The notes beneath the pieces are model-generated. The model did not search any database. It was given only the letters and a program-made list of their open reading frames with translations, and had not been told where the DNA came from. From positions 5,022,001 through 5,086,000 of the forward strand of contig OZ023184.1 of assembly GCA_963995505.1 (NCBI GenBank): DNA of 64,000 nucleotides. Direction: 5' to 3'. The position numbers were made by a program, and so were the translations under genes. Origin of the DNA: Hypericum androsaemum (taxonomy: Eukaryota; Streptophyta; Magnoliopsida; Malpighiales; Hypericaceae). Of this stretch, positions 23,440-36,100 are shown piece after piece. Every line of letters begins with the position of its first letter. Position 1 is the stretch's first letter.

Positions 23440-24170
23440 TACATGGACAGAGAAAGGCTGTAGATCTTAGTTCTGCAGTTTTAATGTCTGCTACAGATTC
23501 AGCATTTGCTTCAGATTTAATGTCTACAATTTTTACAGTTGTAGGTTCGTCAACTGCTGCATTTTTGCAGACACCAGATTCAATCCTTGCTGCAGAATCA
23601 TCAATTGATGTACTTTTACAGCAGCCACATGTTGCTGCAACTTTGCAGAAGTCATGCCTGCAATTTTTTGTAGATTCACCAACTAGGTCATTGCTGCAAA
23701 ATCCTACCTCAAAGCTACTCACTTCTGCAGGTTTACAGTCATGTGTAAAAGAAATGAGGATAACTGCAGGTCTGCAATTTTACACTGAAGGTCTACGGAA
23801 ATCTGTTGATTCGCCATTTGATGTAAAGCTGTAGAATCCAAGGCTGCTGATGTCTTCGATTCAACAGCAGTCTTGTTTGCAGATTCTTGCATGTTTACCA
23901 CATGATGCAATGCCTGCAGTTTTTGCATATGCAGGTTCCTCATATGCTGCAATTTCGCTGCAACCAGATTCATCTCTTGCCTTTCTATTGCAGAATCAAT
24001 GGATGAAAATATTCATATCTGAAGAGTCTTCTTTTCCTAGTGGTTGGCAGCAGTTATGGGACATTTCTGCAGGTTTGCTGATTGCTGTAACTCTGCAGTC
24101 TTGTGCAGATTCAACCATTGAGATATTATTGCAGTAGTCACGGATCAAGCTGTTCACACGTGCAGAACCA
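23440..24170 (+). other. Repetitive GCAG-rich tail of the TR-GAG element
   Basis: Where RT would be expected there is a quasi-repetitive stretch built on short motifs such as CTGCAG, TTGCAG and GCAGATTC. It encodes Ser/Leu/Gln-rich sequence up to the stop at 23832-23834 and then continues out of frame. No RT motif (YxDD) or integrase motif is visible. Origin unknown. Confidence 0.6.
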
Positions 24171-24420
24171 CCTGCTGAATACACTCTGTTTTTACAAAAA
24201 TCTAACAGCTCTATCACATTGGGTACTAATAGAAAGCACCAAGCTGCAACAACTACCACCCATCCTAAAGTTGAGCAGATTATTGTACTTCCCTTGGTTC
24301 CAGAATGCAGTCTTGTCTCTGCCAAGGATCAACGAGTTGTTATGGCGAATCGACGAGTCTTCCGTTCTGAATTTGATGATCCTTGAACCTTGAGGACAAG
24401 GTTCTTTTGAAGGCGAGAGT

Positions 24421-24672
24421 TGTAACGAACTTAGTACCAAAATGAATAGAACTAGAAGTATTAAGAGCTTTTAGGTGATTTTGTAGCTTGGATATAAATA
24501 GAAGATCAGGAGAGTACAAGAATCATTCTGGACATTTGTAAAACAATTCTAAAGAAACAGAAACATTTCTCTATCCTCTTCCTCTTCTATCCTCTTCTTC
24601 CCCTTTTTCTAATCTCTATTTTCCCCCTTTTATCTTGATTCTAATTCTTGAAACCCTAGCGGGTTTGTTACA
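24421..24672 (+). repeat. 3' LTR of the TR-GAG element
   Basis: Starts TGTAACGAAC and ends GGTTTGTTACA, followed by the ACGTC duplication. About 98% identical to the 5' LTR by eye. Confidence 0.93.
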
Positions 24673-25074
24673 ACGTCTCTCTTCTCCCTTTTCCTCCCCT
24701 CGTATCTTCTTTCATTGCTTCCCACAAAACTGTACCACCAGAAACCAAAACCAAAGTATCCATATGTAAATTTCTTGAATTTCCATCAAACAAGAAGAGA
24801 AATAATCAATCCATAAACTGATAAAATCAAATTAACCTAAAGAGATTGAATAAAGCTACTTTTTTCCCAAAAATAAAGAAAAAAGCTCGCTCTCGCTATA
24901 AGCCTAACAGAAGACAAAATTCCTACCAAAAGAGTACTTTATCACCAAAATTGAACACCTCGAGCCCGTTCTTCATCAGCAAAAAGAGGGGAAGAGAACC
25001 GGTGGCGATCGAGTCAACCCAGGCTGGGGCCGAGTTGTTAGGTTTCAGAACTTGGTGAGGAACTTACCGGTGGC

Positions 25075-25283
25075 GATTTCTGGGAGCTCGTCCTCTTTGC
25101 TAAAATCAAAAACCTCGAGCCCGTTCCTCATCACCGGAAAGAGGGGAAGAGGACCGATGGCGCACTACAACGGACTGAATCTGGCATCGTCGAGCACGTC
25201 CACCCGCGCTCTGACTCCCAGCACCGCCTTCACGCACTCCACCTGCCCCTTGAAGGCCGCCGTCTGTAGCGCCCCTTGATATC
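25075..25283 (-). pseudogene. Captured ankyrin-repeat gene fragment
   Basis: On the minus strand one frame reads GYQGALQTAAFKGQVECVKA, VLGVRARVDVLDDARFSPL, stop, CAIGPLPLFPVMRN. The A-LQTAA-G-ECVKA-L-A-VD-D-SPL-CA spacing is that of an ankyrin repeat; the TAG (25165-25167) sits where His is usual. A partial duplicate of the 3' part lies at about 24955-25010. It is inside the Mutator-like element and has no start. Confidence 0.6.
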
Positions 25284-25627
25284 CTCCTCAAGTTCATACT
25301 CCAACTGGGTTTCTGATCCAAAGTTGTAGCAACTACTTCTCTTCTCTGTTGATCCCCATCGACTCAAGTTATTCTCATGGTTGCTACTTCAGTAACTTGG
25401 TCTGCACATCAGCAACCCACCCCAAACTAGGCCACGGAATAAATAATTAATTTCTCTCTCGTCTACATATTATCTACTATCAATTTTTGTTTATATATAA
25501 ATTATAATAAATATACGAAAATAATTATTCTGTACTTATAAAAAGTAACAAAATACAATAAAGTAACAAAATTAAGATTACAAAAGTTGTAATACAAAAT
25601 TAAAAATAAATAAATCTAGCTACAAAT

Positions 25628-26036
25628 GTATGTCGAATATACGTTTGAAGTCAATAGTCGACCAAGTTATGAGGATGAGTTTCGGTTGGAGAGCCACAAC
25701 TTCTTATTCCAGAGTGCGATTGAGTTGATTCAAGTTGCTTTGCGAAGGTATTCCTTTGCGAAGGTGAGACATATATCTACAATTTTTTAGTTTATGAATT
25801 CTCCAAATTTGAAGTGTAAAAATGTCAAAAATACGTTTCAAGTCAATATTCGACCGAGTTACGAATACGAGTTTCGGTTGAGGAACCACAACATTTTATT
25901 ACAGAGTCTGATTGAGTTGATGCAAGTTTCTTTATGAAGGTGAGGCATATATCTAAAATTTTTTAGTTTATGACTTCTCAAAATCGGAGTGTAAGAATGT
26001 CAAAAATATATTTAAAATCAATATTCGACCGATTAC
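25628..26036. repeat. Direct repeat array, ~190-bp unit, about 2.2 copies
   Basis: Units start at about 25628, 25822 and 26000 with TGTC(G/A)AA(T/A)ATA then TCAATA(T/G)TCGACC. They diverge by roughly 10-20%. Non-coding, inside the Mutator-like element. Confidence 0.7.
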
Positions 26037-27189
26037 AAGCGTCCAAAGTTGGAATACAAGATTGTGTATCAAAATATGTCAATATTGAGCTCTATTTATA
26101 GATATTTAAAAAATATGAATTTTCATATTGTTAAAGATAACTTCAATTTTGATTAACCCCACAAATAATATCCGAAAAACTATTTATATGAATAACATTG
26201 TGCCAAGTGTAACTAAAGTAAATTGAAAAGCAAAAAAAAATAATAATAATAAGGGCTGAGGCCGCGTGTCAGGCTTCCCTACACGCGGCTCGGCCGCATC
26301 ATTTTTTTTTGTCGCTTCCGGGCCTACCCAGTCCGGGAGGCACTGGTGCGCCTAGTCTTAGAAATAACTTGTGGTGGTTGTTGTTAACTTCATTGACGAG
26401 AGATTGAACTTATAAAGAAAAGGAAATTGATAATTAGCGAGATGTGGTTTCGAAAAAAAAAATTAAAGAATGGATTTTAAAAATGGTTGCTTTCGAAGAG
26501 AGAGATTCAAAATTGGGGGTAAGGGGAGGGAATAACACCTCTATTTGGAGGGCTTATGGAGACCAACATTGTCGATGAGGTGAGGTGAGGCTGGAAATTG
26601 GGGCGATTGTTTTGTTGGATGTTGTTTGTTTTGTTGACGTTGCCTAAAGGGTTTCATGAAGGAATAAGAGGGGTGAGAGGGGGGAGGAGGAAGAAGAAGA
26701 GAGGGGAGAGAGAGGAATATTTTTGATAAATTATAAAAAATCAGGGATTAAGAATAATATTTTTCTTCGTGCAAACTAAACTTGCCAACCAGATAAAAAA
26801 ATCTAATGTGGCGAGACAACTCAGCAACGAAACGGCGTCGTTTCTAGGCTCAGAGCCTCCCCGAGCCTCTAATGCAAAAAACGTAAAACCACAAGTACCA
26901 AAAAAGTTGTTTCTAGACCTTATAATCATATCGCAAAAATCTGTGTAAACTACAGCACTAAAAAAAAACTCATCCCTAGATTTTTTGCATCACAATCCTC
27001 CTGAATAGTACAAAGTATTACCATAAAGAAAAACACTGAACATGCAATTTGTAAGCTCAGAATCTATGTAGTGAAAATAGATTTTGACTTAAAAGAGATT
27101 TTCAAGTTGAAAATCATTCAAAGAGTATTGTAACTAAATAGAACCAACAATATTCGACTATGAATATAAAAAATTAGCTCAAGACAAAA

Positions 27190-27352
27190 CAGGCCCAGGC
27201 CTGTTAGTCAGCGAAAGAGCAGGCCCATTAAGTTCCAAACCCATGGGCCCAACTTTTCCCCGACCTAATTGAAATAAAACAGGATTCCACTTAACGATTT
27301 AAGAAGAAGAAGTAAAAAACAAAACCCTCCGGCTTATTAGGGTTTTTCCTCA
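27190..27352 (+). promoter_or_regulatory. Site II (TGGGCY) and telo-box elements upstream of NSA2
   Basis: GGCCCA or its complement occurs several times between 27193 and 27250 (AGGCCCA, CATGGGCCCAA). A telo-box in reverse, TTAGGGTTT, lies at about 27338-27346, some 55 bp before the ATG. This pair is the known signature of promoters of plant ribosomal-protein and ribosome-biogenesis genes, bound by TCP and telo-box factors. Confidence 0.65.
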
Positions 27353-27396
27353 ACCGTTATCCTCTCTCGCCGGAACTTCACCGCCGAAACGCCGCC

Positions 27397-29081
27397 ATGG
27401 TTAGTACCTCTTCGAACCCGAATTATCCACGTGATTCGAGGCCATAGCTTCTTCTTCTTCTACCTATTTTGTGTATATTTTGATGTTTTTGTTTGTGTGA
27501 ATTGGAGAACAGCCTCAAGGGGATTACATCGAGCTTCACAGGAAGAGGAATGGCTACCGCCTCGATCATTTCGAGCGGAAGCGGAAGAAGGAGGCGCGTG
27601 AAGTCCACAGGCACTCCAAGAAGGCCCAACAGGTTCTGCTTCACTTTGCTTCGGGGGAGGAATTAGGGTTTCGATCGAGTTTCTAACTTGTTTTTTTGCT
27701 CGGAATGTGGTATGACAGTTGATCGGTATCAAGGGCAAGATGATTGCCAAGAAGAACTATGCCGAGAAGGCCCTCATGAAGAAGACGTAAGTCCCCTGCT
27801 GCTCGAACTCTCCTCGCGTTTGAATTATTTGGTTTATGATAGTTGGTGATGATGGGATGATGGTGTTGTTGTTTGGGGTTGATAGGTTGGCTATGCATGA
27901 GGAGTCGTCATCTAGGCGGAAGGTGGACGATGATGTGGAGGAGGGAGCTCGTCCTTCGTATCTGCTGGATCGTGACAACACTACCCGTGCAAAGGTGAGA
28001 ATGCATGGCTCATCGGGGCGTTCTTTGGGGCATTGTTGAAGTATTGTCTAATGCATGAGGGTTTGTTTTGTTTCTCAGATTTTGAGCAACTCCATAAAGC
28101 AAAAGAGAAAAGAAAAGGCTGGGAAGTGGGAGGTTCCCTTACCCAAGGTAGGATCAGACAACCTCGATTTTGGTTGTTGCCATTCTATTTGCCAGTGATA
28201 TTACTTCTGTTCAATTCAAGCAAATATATTTATGCTTTCCTGCTTTCTCCTTTGTCACGAGTTGCAACTGCCTCTATTTAAGTATAATTTTCTTCGTTTT
28301 TAGGTGAGGCCTGTTGCCGAGGATGAAATGTTTAAGGTGCTCAGGACTGGCAAGAGGAAAGGTAAATAGTTCAGTTTGAGTTTTGCCTTTCAATTTCTAG
28401 AATAAAATATATGCGTCATTTGTCATGTGCCTTAGCCTTTACTGTTGTGTTTTGCCAACCTTCCAGTTCTGAAATCTTGTCCTTGGTTTCCACTCTGTCT
28501 GATTGTAGAAATTAACTGATTGGATTTGGATTTGGATTTGCAGCCAAGCAATGGAAGAGGATGGTCACCAAAGCCACATTTGTTGGTGAAGGGTTTACTA
28601 GGAAGCCTCCCAAGTATGAGCGTTTTATCCGTCCATCAGGCATGAGATTTACTAAAGCCCATGTGACGCACCCTGAACTCAAATGCACCCTCTGTCTTCA
28701 AATCATCGGAGTTAAGAAAAACCCAAATGGGCCAATGTATACATCTCTTGGTGTAATGACCAGGGGAACTATCATTGAGGTAAGGAGCATGCTTTTCTTG
28801 TGACATGCAATGCCATGATCACTTTATTTGTAATTGTTGAGTAACATCTCTGCAAATTTCAGGTAAACGTCAGTGAATTGGGTCTTGTAACCCCGGCGGG
28901 TAAAGTTGTCTGGGGTAAGCTGTCTCTCTTCATCCTTATTGCCCAGATTTGGGTTTGTTGTGTGTTGCAATTTCTTAACAGGATATATCCAAAAAATTTC
29001 GGGTTTCTTGTAGGTAAATATGCTCAAGTGACTAACAACCCTGAGAATGATGGATGCATAAATGCAGTTCTTCTTGTCTAG
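27397..29081 (+). CDS. NSA2: Ribosome biogenesis protein NSA2
   Basis: Nucleolar factor for 60S pre-ribosome maturation (27S rRNA processing), related to ribosomal protein eS8. Nine coding exons: 27397-27399, 27513-27632, 27719-27786, 27886-27994, 28079-28147, 28304-28361, 28544-28779, 28863-28914, 29014-29081. All junctions are GT-AG and all phases close, giving 260 aa, the usual NSA2 length. Family blocks are clear: [63 protein letters not shown] and the end [20 protein letters not shown]. The first coding exon is only the ATG. Upstream site II and telo-box motifs fit a ribosome-biogenesis gene. It converges with the LRAT-domain gene 484 bp downstream. Confidence 0.97.
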
Positions 29082-29564
29082 TTGTACCCGGGTCGTGAAA
29101 GAATAGTTCTCGGTTGCTACAAGACCAGAAATGGCCTTTCTTCTTCTTTCTGTACCAACATAGTACGACTTACCCATCATCAGTGCTTTAGTTACGGCGC
29201 ACAATCGGAAACTTCTTATGGTTTGCTGTACCATGTGTCCAATTTTTGCTAATATTGTGCAACTTCTCGATCTTATTTTTCCTATGATATGGTCTTTCTT
29301 GTTACTAAGGTTGACCGTCTGATTTCAGAAAAAATGGTTCATCGTATCGAAATACTCTCTCCTTTAATGTCTCCATTTCAGAAGTTTTAGGCTTTCAGGG
29401 TGCCTAAGATTGGCTCTCTCGTTGTTGGAGACCAACCTCTTTATTATCGAGTCGACTTGTTCACGAGCATGATGCACAGATTAAATTACAGAACCCGCAA
29501 AACCAGCAAGTCCAGAGGTTTAACCGCATAACAATCGAACCAATCAAACGAACAGGGGTACTGG

Positions 29565-31392
29565 CTACTGAGCCCTGGGGATTACACTCAGGCTTCCAGA
29601 TACTTGAAGTGAACCTGCTGCGAGTCTCGTTGTTAGATCCTCTGCCGACACCTTAAGTACATCCCTCCTCATTCCGATATCAGTCGCATACCTGCTTCCG
29701 CAGTAAACCACAACAGCTGTTGCTGCCATCCCATAGATGTTGGTGGTGAGGAGACGCAGTGGGGTGGACACAACAGCCGCTATAGGACCTCCTATGATGG
29801 ACGCTGCTTGACCACTCTGCCCCAACGTTCCTTGATCCACTACGAGCAGTCCAGTTTTGCAGTAAATAGCAAAGTCTTCGCAGTTGTTCTTGAACAGATT
29901 GTAGCATCCGAAACCATTTTCAAGCAAGAACTTAGCACGATGGACCACATCAGCAGCTCCGTCGGAGACTGCAAGCGTGCAGGTTCCACCACGCGCTTTT
30001 GCAAGAAAGAGGGCAGGACTGACCGCATATTCAAAGCGGTACAAGATGCCACCGGCAAGGAAGCAATTCAGGCACGACAGAGTTACACCATTGCCCACTT
30101 CCTGAGAATTGCAGGTCGGACATGGCACATGGGAGTTGGGTGGTTCTGAACTTACCAGGAGGATATCCAAAACTGTCCCAGTTCCTACTTCCTGTCCCCG
30201 CCTGGTAAAGTGAACCACTTTGTCGTCCCCAATGTAGATGCCTATTACAGTTCAGATGTCCAAAATCAAGATCTCAAATGTGGACAGCAATAAACAAAAT
30301 AGCTAGTATATGTTAGATTGTCCAGAGTAACTAAGACGAATAGAGATACGATACAAGTGGCTGCAATCACTCCAAAGAACATAATTACAAACCGCAGTTG
30401 TTGGATTGAATTATTTTTTACTGGTTCAGGGAATTCGGAAAGGGCACAAATCGAACATTCCAACCGATTAAGATCTAGTGCATCCTCGCCAATTATACAA
30501 GCTAGGAAACGTATTGATCGTCGCAAACCAATGCACAGTCAGCCCTGAATTTTACTTGCGACAAATAAATTAGGGCGGCTTCGAGTCAAACAGCTGTTGT
30601 AACAAACAATAACAGGATTCTTTCCTAACAAACCTAGCCGATTTACTAAAAATGAAATACTAGCGACCTCGATCTAGAATGAACTAAGGGATCCGAGAAG
30701 TACTCCGTGATCGAGCCCACATAGCCGCATCGACTGTGATCCAAACGTGCAAGTAGGGATCTCTTGGGATGCAACTTACAAGCGAGTGAGGAACAAACCA
30801 AGGAAAGTCCCGATCAACAAATTACACTATCTATCCATCTATAACAAGACGAACTCCGAGTCCTATACACTACAAAACACACCACAATCAAAAACTAACT
30901 TAACGACAAACCTAAGAACCCCCAAACGATAAGATCAGAAGACCATACGCTCCAAATAAGACAAAGACATCAAAAACCAGAGAGTGACTTAGTGTTTCCA
31001 CACTTTCAATCAGTGCAACGAAATGAAACGGGGTCATATGAGGAGAACAATGGACACGAGATCGACCCGTTCATATCCAACTCAAAAACTCCGTAGATTT
31101 TTCACACTTATAAATAAGATAACCACTTTTACGACTAACAACGTGGTGATCTCAACACGAAGAAAAAAGAGAGAGAATAATACCGTGATGGGCGTAGATA
31201 TAGGCAGCCCTCCATGAGTATATGTGATCCCCAGCCTTCAGGGACTTGCTATCAATTCTGCGTTCATCTCCAAACCCATCAAGTCAAAAAAATTGAATTC
31301 CAATTGATTTCCTCCCCCCCAAAAAAGAAATTCAATGCCTTTTTTAAATTCAGGAGGGAGATTAATCTTTACCGATTGGAGAGCAAACCCAT
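29565..31392 (-). CDS. LRAT/NC-domain protein, LEAD-SENSITIVE 1-like
   Basis: Plant protein with a lecithin-retinol-acyltransferase-like (NlpC/P60 superfamily) fold; an Arabidopsis relative has been linked to lead tolerance, but the reaction is unknown. Three coding exons on the minus strand: 31392-31373 (MGLLSNR, splitting Arg), 31257-31184 and 30241-29565; phases close to give 256 aa. Seen: the H-box region KAGDHIYSWRAAYIYAHHGI with a candidate catalytic His, the second VVHFTRRG, and NNCEDFAIYCKTG with the candidate catalytic Cys. A run of small residues near the C-terminus (GMAATAVVVYCGSRY) may contact membrane. Sequence between about 60 and 90 carries CxxC pairs (CPTCN). The first exon is short and was found by the splice phase together with the conserved MGLLSNR start. 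Confidence 0.88.
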
Positions 31393-33110
31393 TTCCGACG
31401 TCAAACGTCCGATCTGCCTTTCGGGTTCCTTCGCCGCGGTGGTTATGGTTGAAGTTTCTTCTTTTTCGATTTTGGAATTGGATTCCGGATTTGGGCGCCG
31501 AAAGGGATGGGTTCCATTCCACGTGCGTCGTTATCCTTAAGGACAGGTGATGAATTGACAGTTATGTCCTCGCCCAATAGAGAGAGCTTAATCGTTAAGG
31601 CAAAGCGCCGGGTGGCGGGCGTATCGTCCTACCGTCACGGTTTTCACTTCGAAAAACCCCTTGGGCCTCCGTTAAAAGGAAAATGGTCCATTCCCCAAGC
31701 AGAAAATGGTTTTGGGTCTAAGCCCAACTCAGATAAACATGGTGAGATCACTCGTTCAATTACTATGTCCAAATCCAATTTTCTTTTTTTAATATAAAAT
31801 ATTTATTATATTAAGATATCGCTATTTATTTGTAAATGATAAATTTTGCAGTAAAATTTTAAAAATTACTTTAAAAGCCTCCGAATTGATTACCGAGACC
31901 CAAAAAATAGAACATATTGCTCTCCGAATCATTTATAATAAGATTGATCCTGACAGCCATATTTGATATCAGCTGTACAATCCTATCTTTTTTATCTTTT
32001 GAATAATATAAGATACTACAATTCTCGATCGGCCATTTTCGCGTGACAAATAGACTATTTTGAGACGTGCAAGGCAGGGAACACAAGAGACAAAGCCAAT
32101 GGTGGGGATCACGCGTTAATTAGCCCACAAAATTTTAATGGGAAACGGCAAGCACCACTCGTTCTCATGTGTGAGAGTGGGCAAACAGAAAGAAAAAAAA
32201 AAGTAGTGGCCTAGTCTCCCAAGGCTTTTTGTCTCATAGGTAAACTTCTTATTGGTAGATCGCGATTTGGTGTTTTATTTAGGACATTCTAGACACTCCT
32301 CGTGCCAGCTTCCAGTTGTTTCGTTAGGTTGTGGTCGAACAAGATTGTCGACACCCTTGTGCACATAGCTTTTGAAACTTTGGTGTATTAAGGTCGTAGG
32401 ATGTTTCAAGAGTTAGAGTGTTTGTCTACTAAAAATCGGTAAAGTATTTAGATTAACTTGTGAATATGTTATTTTATTTGATCAAGAATTTTCGATGTAA
32501 TATACGAGTTATCCACGTCTATCGCGAGACGAATGGTTGTGTATTTTTTTTCTAGCTAACTTGGGCTTTACAAACCCAATAGTCCACTTTGTATTGTATG
32601 ATCCTCCAACTATGTATGAAGATGCCGCGCTTCCCCGCTCTATTGTAATAGACTAGTTTGATTAATAAAATTCCCTAGAGACTTTGCCACTCAAGTTTTA
32701 CCAAAAAAAAAAACCGAGAATAATCCTCCAGGTCGAGAATATTCTATTCTACCGCGCGAAAGTCCCATCAACCATTCCGACGTCACCTTTCCGCGAGGGG
32801 ATCCATGTCATCACCTGCCAGATTCTCCCCATACAAACCGTCCTACGTGTACATCCACGTGTCTCTTTCTAGAGACGTAAAGAACCCAACCCAACCCAAC
32901 CCTCCCACAAACCTTAAAAACCGTTAACCGGAAAAAAATATAAACCACATTTTAATTTAAGGGAAAAAAAGCCGAACCACGAATTAATTTCCTCACTCTT
33001 CCTATCTTCTCCGAGAATCTCTCTCTCTCGCTCTCGTTGGTCCGTTCGAGGAAATTACGAGAAAACCGGAGTAGAGTTCGAATTGGGGAAACCCTAATTG
33101 GCGAGGGATA
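31393..33110. other. Divergent intergenic region between the LRAT-domain gene and DGD1
   Basis: Its left part should be the promoter and leader of the minus-strand LRAT gene, and its right part the promoter and leader of DGD1. A telo-box-like AAACCCTAA (about 33089-33097) and a CT-rich stretch (33018-33035) lie in the DGD1 leader. No gene or transposon recognised between. Confidence 0.4.
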
Positions 33111-36100
33111 ATGGAGAGGGGCGCGCCGTCGTCGTCGGCGACGGCGAAGGGCGGGTTCTCGTGGTGGCGGGAGGTGAAGGACTCGGCGGACGCGGACCTG
33201 CAGCTGATGCGGTCCCGGGCGAACTCGTTTAAGAATCTCGCGAACTCGTTCGACCGGGAGCTCGAGAACTTCTTCACCACGGCGGTGAGGCCGTCTCCGG
33301 CGGCGACGGAGATAGATTTTGTGGAGAGGCTTCGTCCGAAGATTAGGGAGTTCCGGCGGGTGTACTCGGCGCCGGAGATCAGTCGGAAGGTGCTCGAGCG
33401 GTGGGGCCCGAGCGGGGCGAGGCTCGGGATAGATTTGTCGGCTATAAGGAACGCGATTGTGGCGGAGGTGGAGGGGGAAACCGTGGGGACGAGGAGGGTG
33501 GGGAGCTGGAGGGTGGGAGGTTGGACACGGGCCCGGACGGGGTTCTGGGGGGAGTGGAAGGAGGAGGGAGGACAGTTTGGGGAGTGGGAGCCAATTAGGG
33601 AGTTCAAGAGGAAGCTGAGGGAGTTGGAGAAGAAGACGAGCGAGTCCGTTGATATTTTCGAAGGGTTTAGGAACAGCGAGTTCGTCGAGAAGCTCAAGTC
33701 TAGCTTGGTATTGTTTATTTTCTCTGATTCGTCCGAATGAGCGATTTTGATGATGTTATGCTTAGTCTAGTTGTTTACTTTATGTGGTGGATTGTGAACT
33801 CTCTATAAGTTAGGATTCCACAGGGTCCATATCATAATACGAGAAGGGCGACCCGTGGTTTAGTTGATGATCACTCCAGCCTCAAATGTTATTGCCTGAT
33901 TTACTTTCAGTTATTGTCCTCTATTTCTTTTGTAACTGGTCTGTGTATCTTTGCAGAAAGGAATGCGGACGGAGCCTCAGGAGAAGGTAAGATATCTGTC
34001 CCCGAGATGGATCTCATTCATGTTGGCTATGGTGCATGACCACCTCTTATTTGTCTATGGTATTCTGAGAAGAGAGCTAATCCAGTACATTCCAGAAATG
34101 AGCCTAATTCTTCTGGAAAACGAGTGGACCTGTGCCAATTGTATAGTCAACCTTCGGTTTTGAGCTTGGACTGCAACGTTGAAACGATTTCTGTTTGAAT
34201 GAAAATATATTGGTGTATACGTTTCGATTTTATAACAAATTGAATGTGTAAGATACTGAATCTCTTTTCCTCCCTTTTGTGTATGATGCAGGAAGTTCCA
34301 CCACTTGATGTTCCAGAACTACTGGCATATTTGGTTAGACAATCTGAACCGTTTTTGGATCAACTTGGTGTTAGGAGAGGTGAGGACCCTCTAGTTTGTA
34401 TTCATTTTCTGTCAATTGAAGTTAAAGAGCATATTAAAAGTGTTTATTTTTTTTAGTTCTACGCTTCTGGAAATGTTTTAAATTGCTTTCTGAATATTTG
34501 CTTTGTTTGTCGATTTGTCATTTTGGTATTCCATGGGAAGTCTGATATTGTTATCAAGTCTTCATAGGGAACGTTGGTCAAATGATTCATCTTGGATTAC
34601 AGTTTTTTGTTTGGACCTAACACTTTGCTTTTATTCATTGTAGATGTATGTGACAAGATAGTGGAAAGCTTATGCAGCAAGCGCAAGAACCATTTTTTCC
34701 TGTCTTCTCTATCAGCTAGAGAATCCTCTTTAATTGAGAATGAAAATGCAAATGAAGAACTGGATTTGAGGATAGCCAGTGTTCTGCAGAGCACGGGACA
34801 TTGCTATGATGGTGGTTTTTGGACAGATTTATCAAAGCACGACCCATCTGATGGAGAAAGGCATGTAGCTGTTGTCACTACTGCTAGTCTTCCTTGGATG
34901 ACCGGGACAGCAGTAAATCCGCTTTTTCGAGCAGCATACCTTGCAAAGTCGGAGATACAGAAGGTCACCCTATTGGTTCCATGGCTCAGCAAGTCTGATC
35001 AAGAACTAGTTTATCCCAACAGCATGACTTTTGATTCTCCAGAGGAGCAGGAGAAGTATATTCGTGACTGGCTTGAGGAAAGGACGGGTTTTAAGTCAGA
35101 CTTCAAAATCTCCTTTTATCCAGGAAAGGTAACTATTCAGAAGAATATTAATCAAGCCTGTTCTTATATTCTGTTAGTCGCAAGTCTGCAGGCAATGAAC
35201 AGTTTCTTTTTTTTTCTCATCTTATCTAGTTCTCGAAGTCAAGGCGAAGCATATTACCTGCTGGAGACACTTCTCAGTTTATTCCATCCAAGGATGCTGA
35301 CATCGCTATCCTTGAAGAGCCAGAACATCTGAATTGGTATCACCATGGCAAGCGTTGGACTGATAAGTTTAACCATGTCGTTGGTATTGTGCACACTAAT
35401 TACCTTGAGTACATCAAAAGGGAGAAGAATGGGGCTATACAAGCTTTTCTGGTTAAACATATTAACAATTGGGTTGCTCGAGCTTACTGCCACAAAGTAA
35501 GTGATTAAGTTGGTATTTCTGCTTGTAGTGCCTTGTCATTTCGCCCATCCGATGCCAGACTCATGCAAGTATTTTTGTAGGCTGGTCTTCTTTAAGTTTC
35601 TTCACATATGTCTTGCCTCTTAATTTCAGGTTCTTCGCCTCTCTGCTGCCACCCAGGACTTGCCCAAGTCTGTCATTTGCAATGTCCATGGTGTAAACCC
35701 GAAGTTCTTAAAAATTGGCGAAAAGATTGCTGCAGAGAGAGAACTCGGGCAGCAAGCATTTTCTAAGGGAGCATATTTCTTAGGAAAAATGGTTTGGGCG
35801 AAGGGTTACCGCGAGTTGATAGATTTACTATCAATGAACAAGAATGATCTTGATGGGTTCAATTTGGATGTGTTTGGGAATGGCGAGGATGCAATTGAAG
35901 TTCAGAGCACAGCTAAAAGGTTGAAGTTGAAAGTCAACTTTCTGAAAGGGAGGGACCATGCAGACGATTCTCTTCACGGGTAAGTGGCATTCTGGTCCAG
36001 TGGCGTACGTATATAACTGCCAGTGCTATTTAGCTTTCCATGAATCTAGCAAAAGAGTTCATATCTATCAGTTTAAAGTAGATGGATAGATTGGAACCAG

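Larger units (their letters stand above)
21450..24672 (+). mobile_element. LTR retrotransposon with gag and protease but no RT (TR-GAG type)
   Basis: Direct LTRs at 21450-21700 (251 bp) and 24421-24672 (252 bp) differ at about five bases and one indel. The target duplication ACGTC is perfect (21445-21449, 24673-24677). A primer binding site TGGTATCAGAGCC, complementary to initiator Met tRNA, starts directly after the LTR at 21701. The interior encodes a gag and an aspartic protease and then a repetitive reading frame; there is no RT, RNase H or integrase. This fits the described TR-GAG class of non-autonomous elements. It sits at the inner edge of the left TIR of the surrounding Mutator-like element. 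Confidence 0.92.
21146..26976. mobile_element. Mutator-like element with ~300-bp TIRs, carrying an ankyrin fragment and split by an LTR element
   Basis: Inverted ends lie at 21146-21440 and about 26680-26976. They share TTTACACAGATTTT, GCGATATGATTATAAGGTCT, GAGTTGTCTCGCCACA-like and GGCACGAA blocks. The 9-mers TGGATTTTT (21137-21145) and TAGATTTTT (26977-26985) match at 8 of 9. Removing the LTR retrotransposon at 21450-24672 leaves an element of about 2.6 kb. Its interior holds an ankyrin-like fragment and a direct repeat array. No transposase seen. Confidence 0.8.

Noticed and set aside
33002..33697. Minus-strand 231-codon open frame
   Set aside because: Lies fully opposite DGD1 exon 1; a GC-rich exon leaves long antisense frames.
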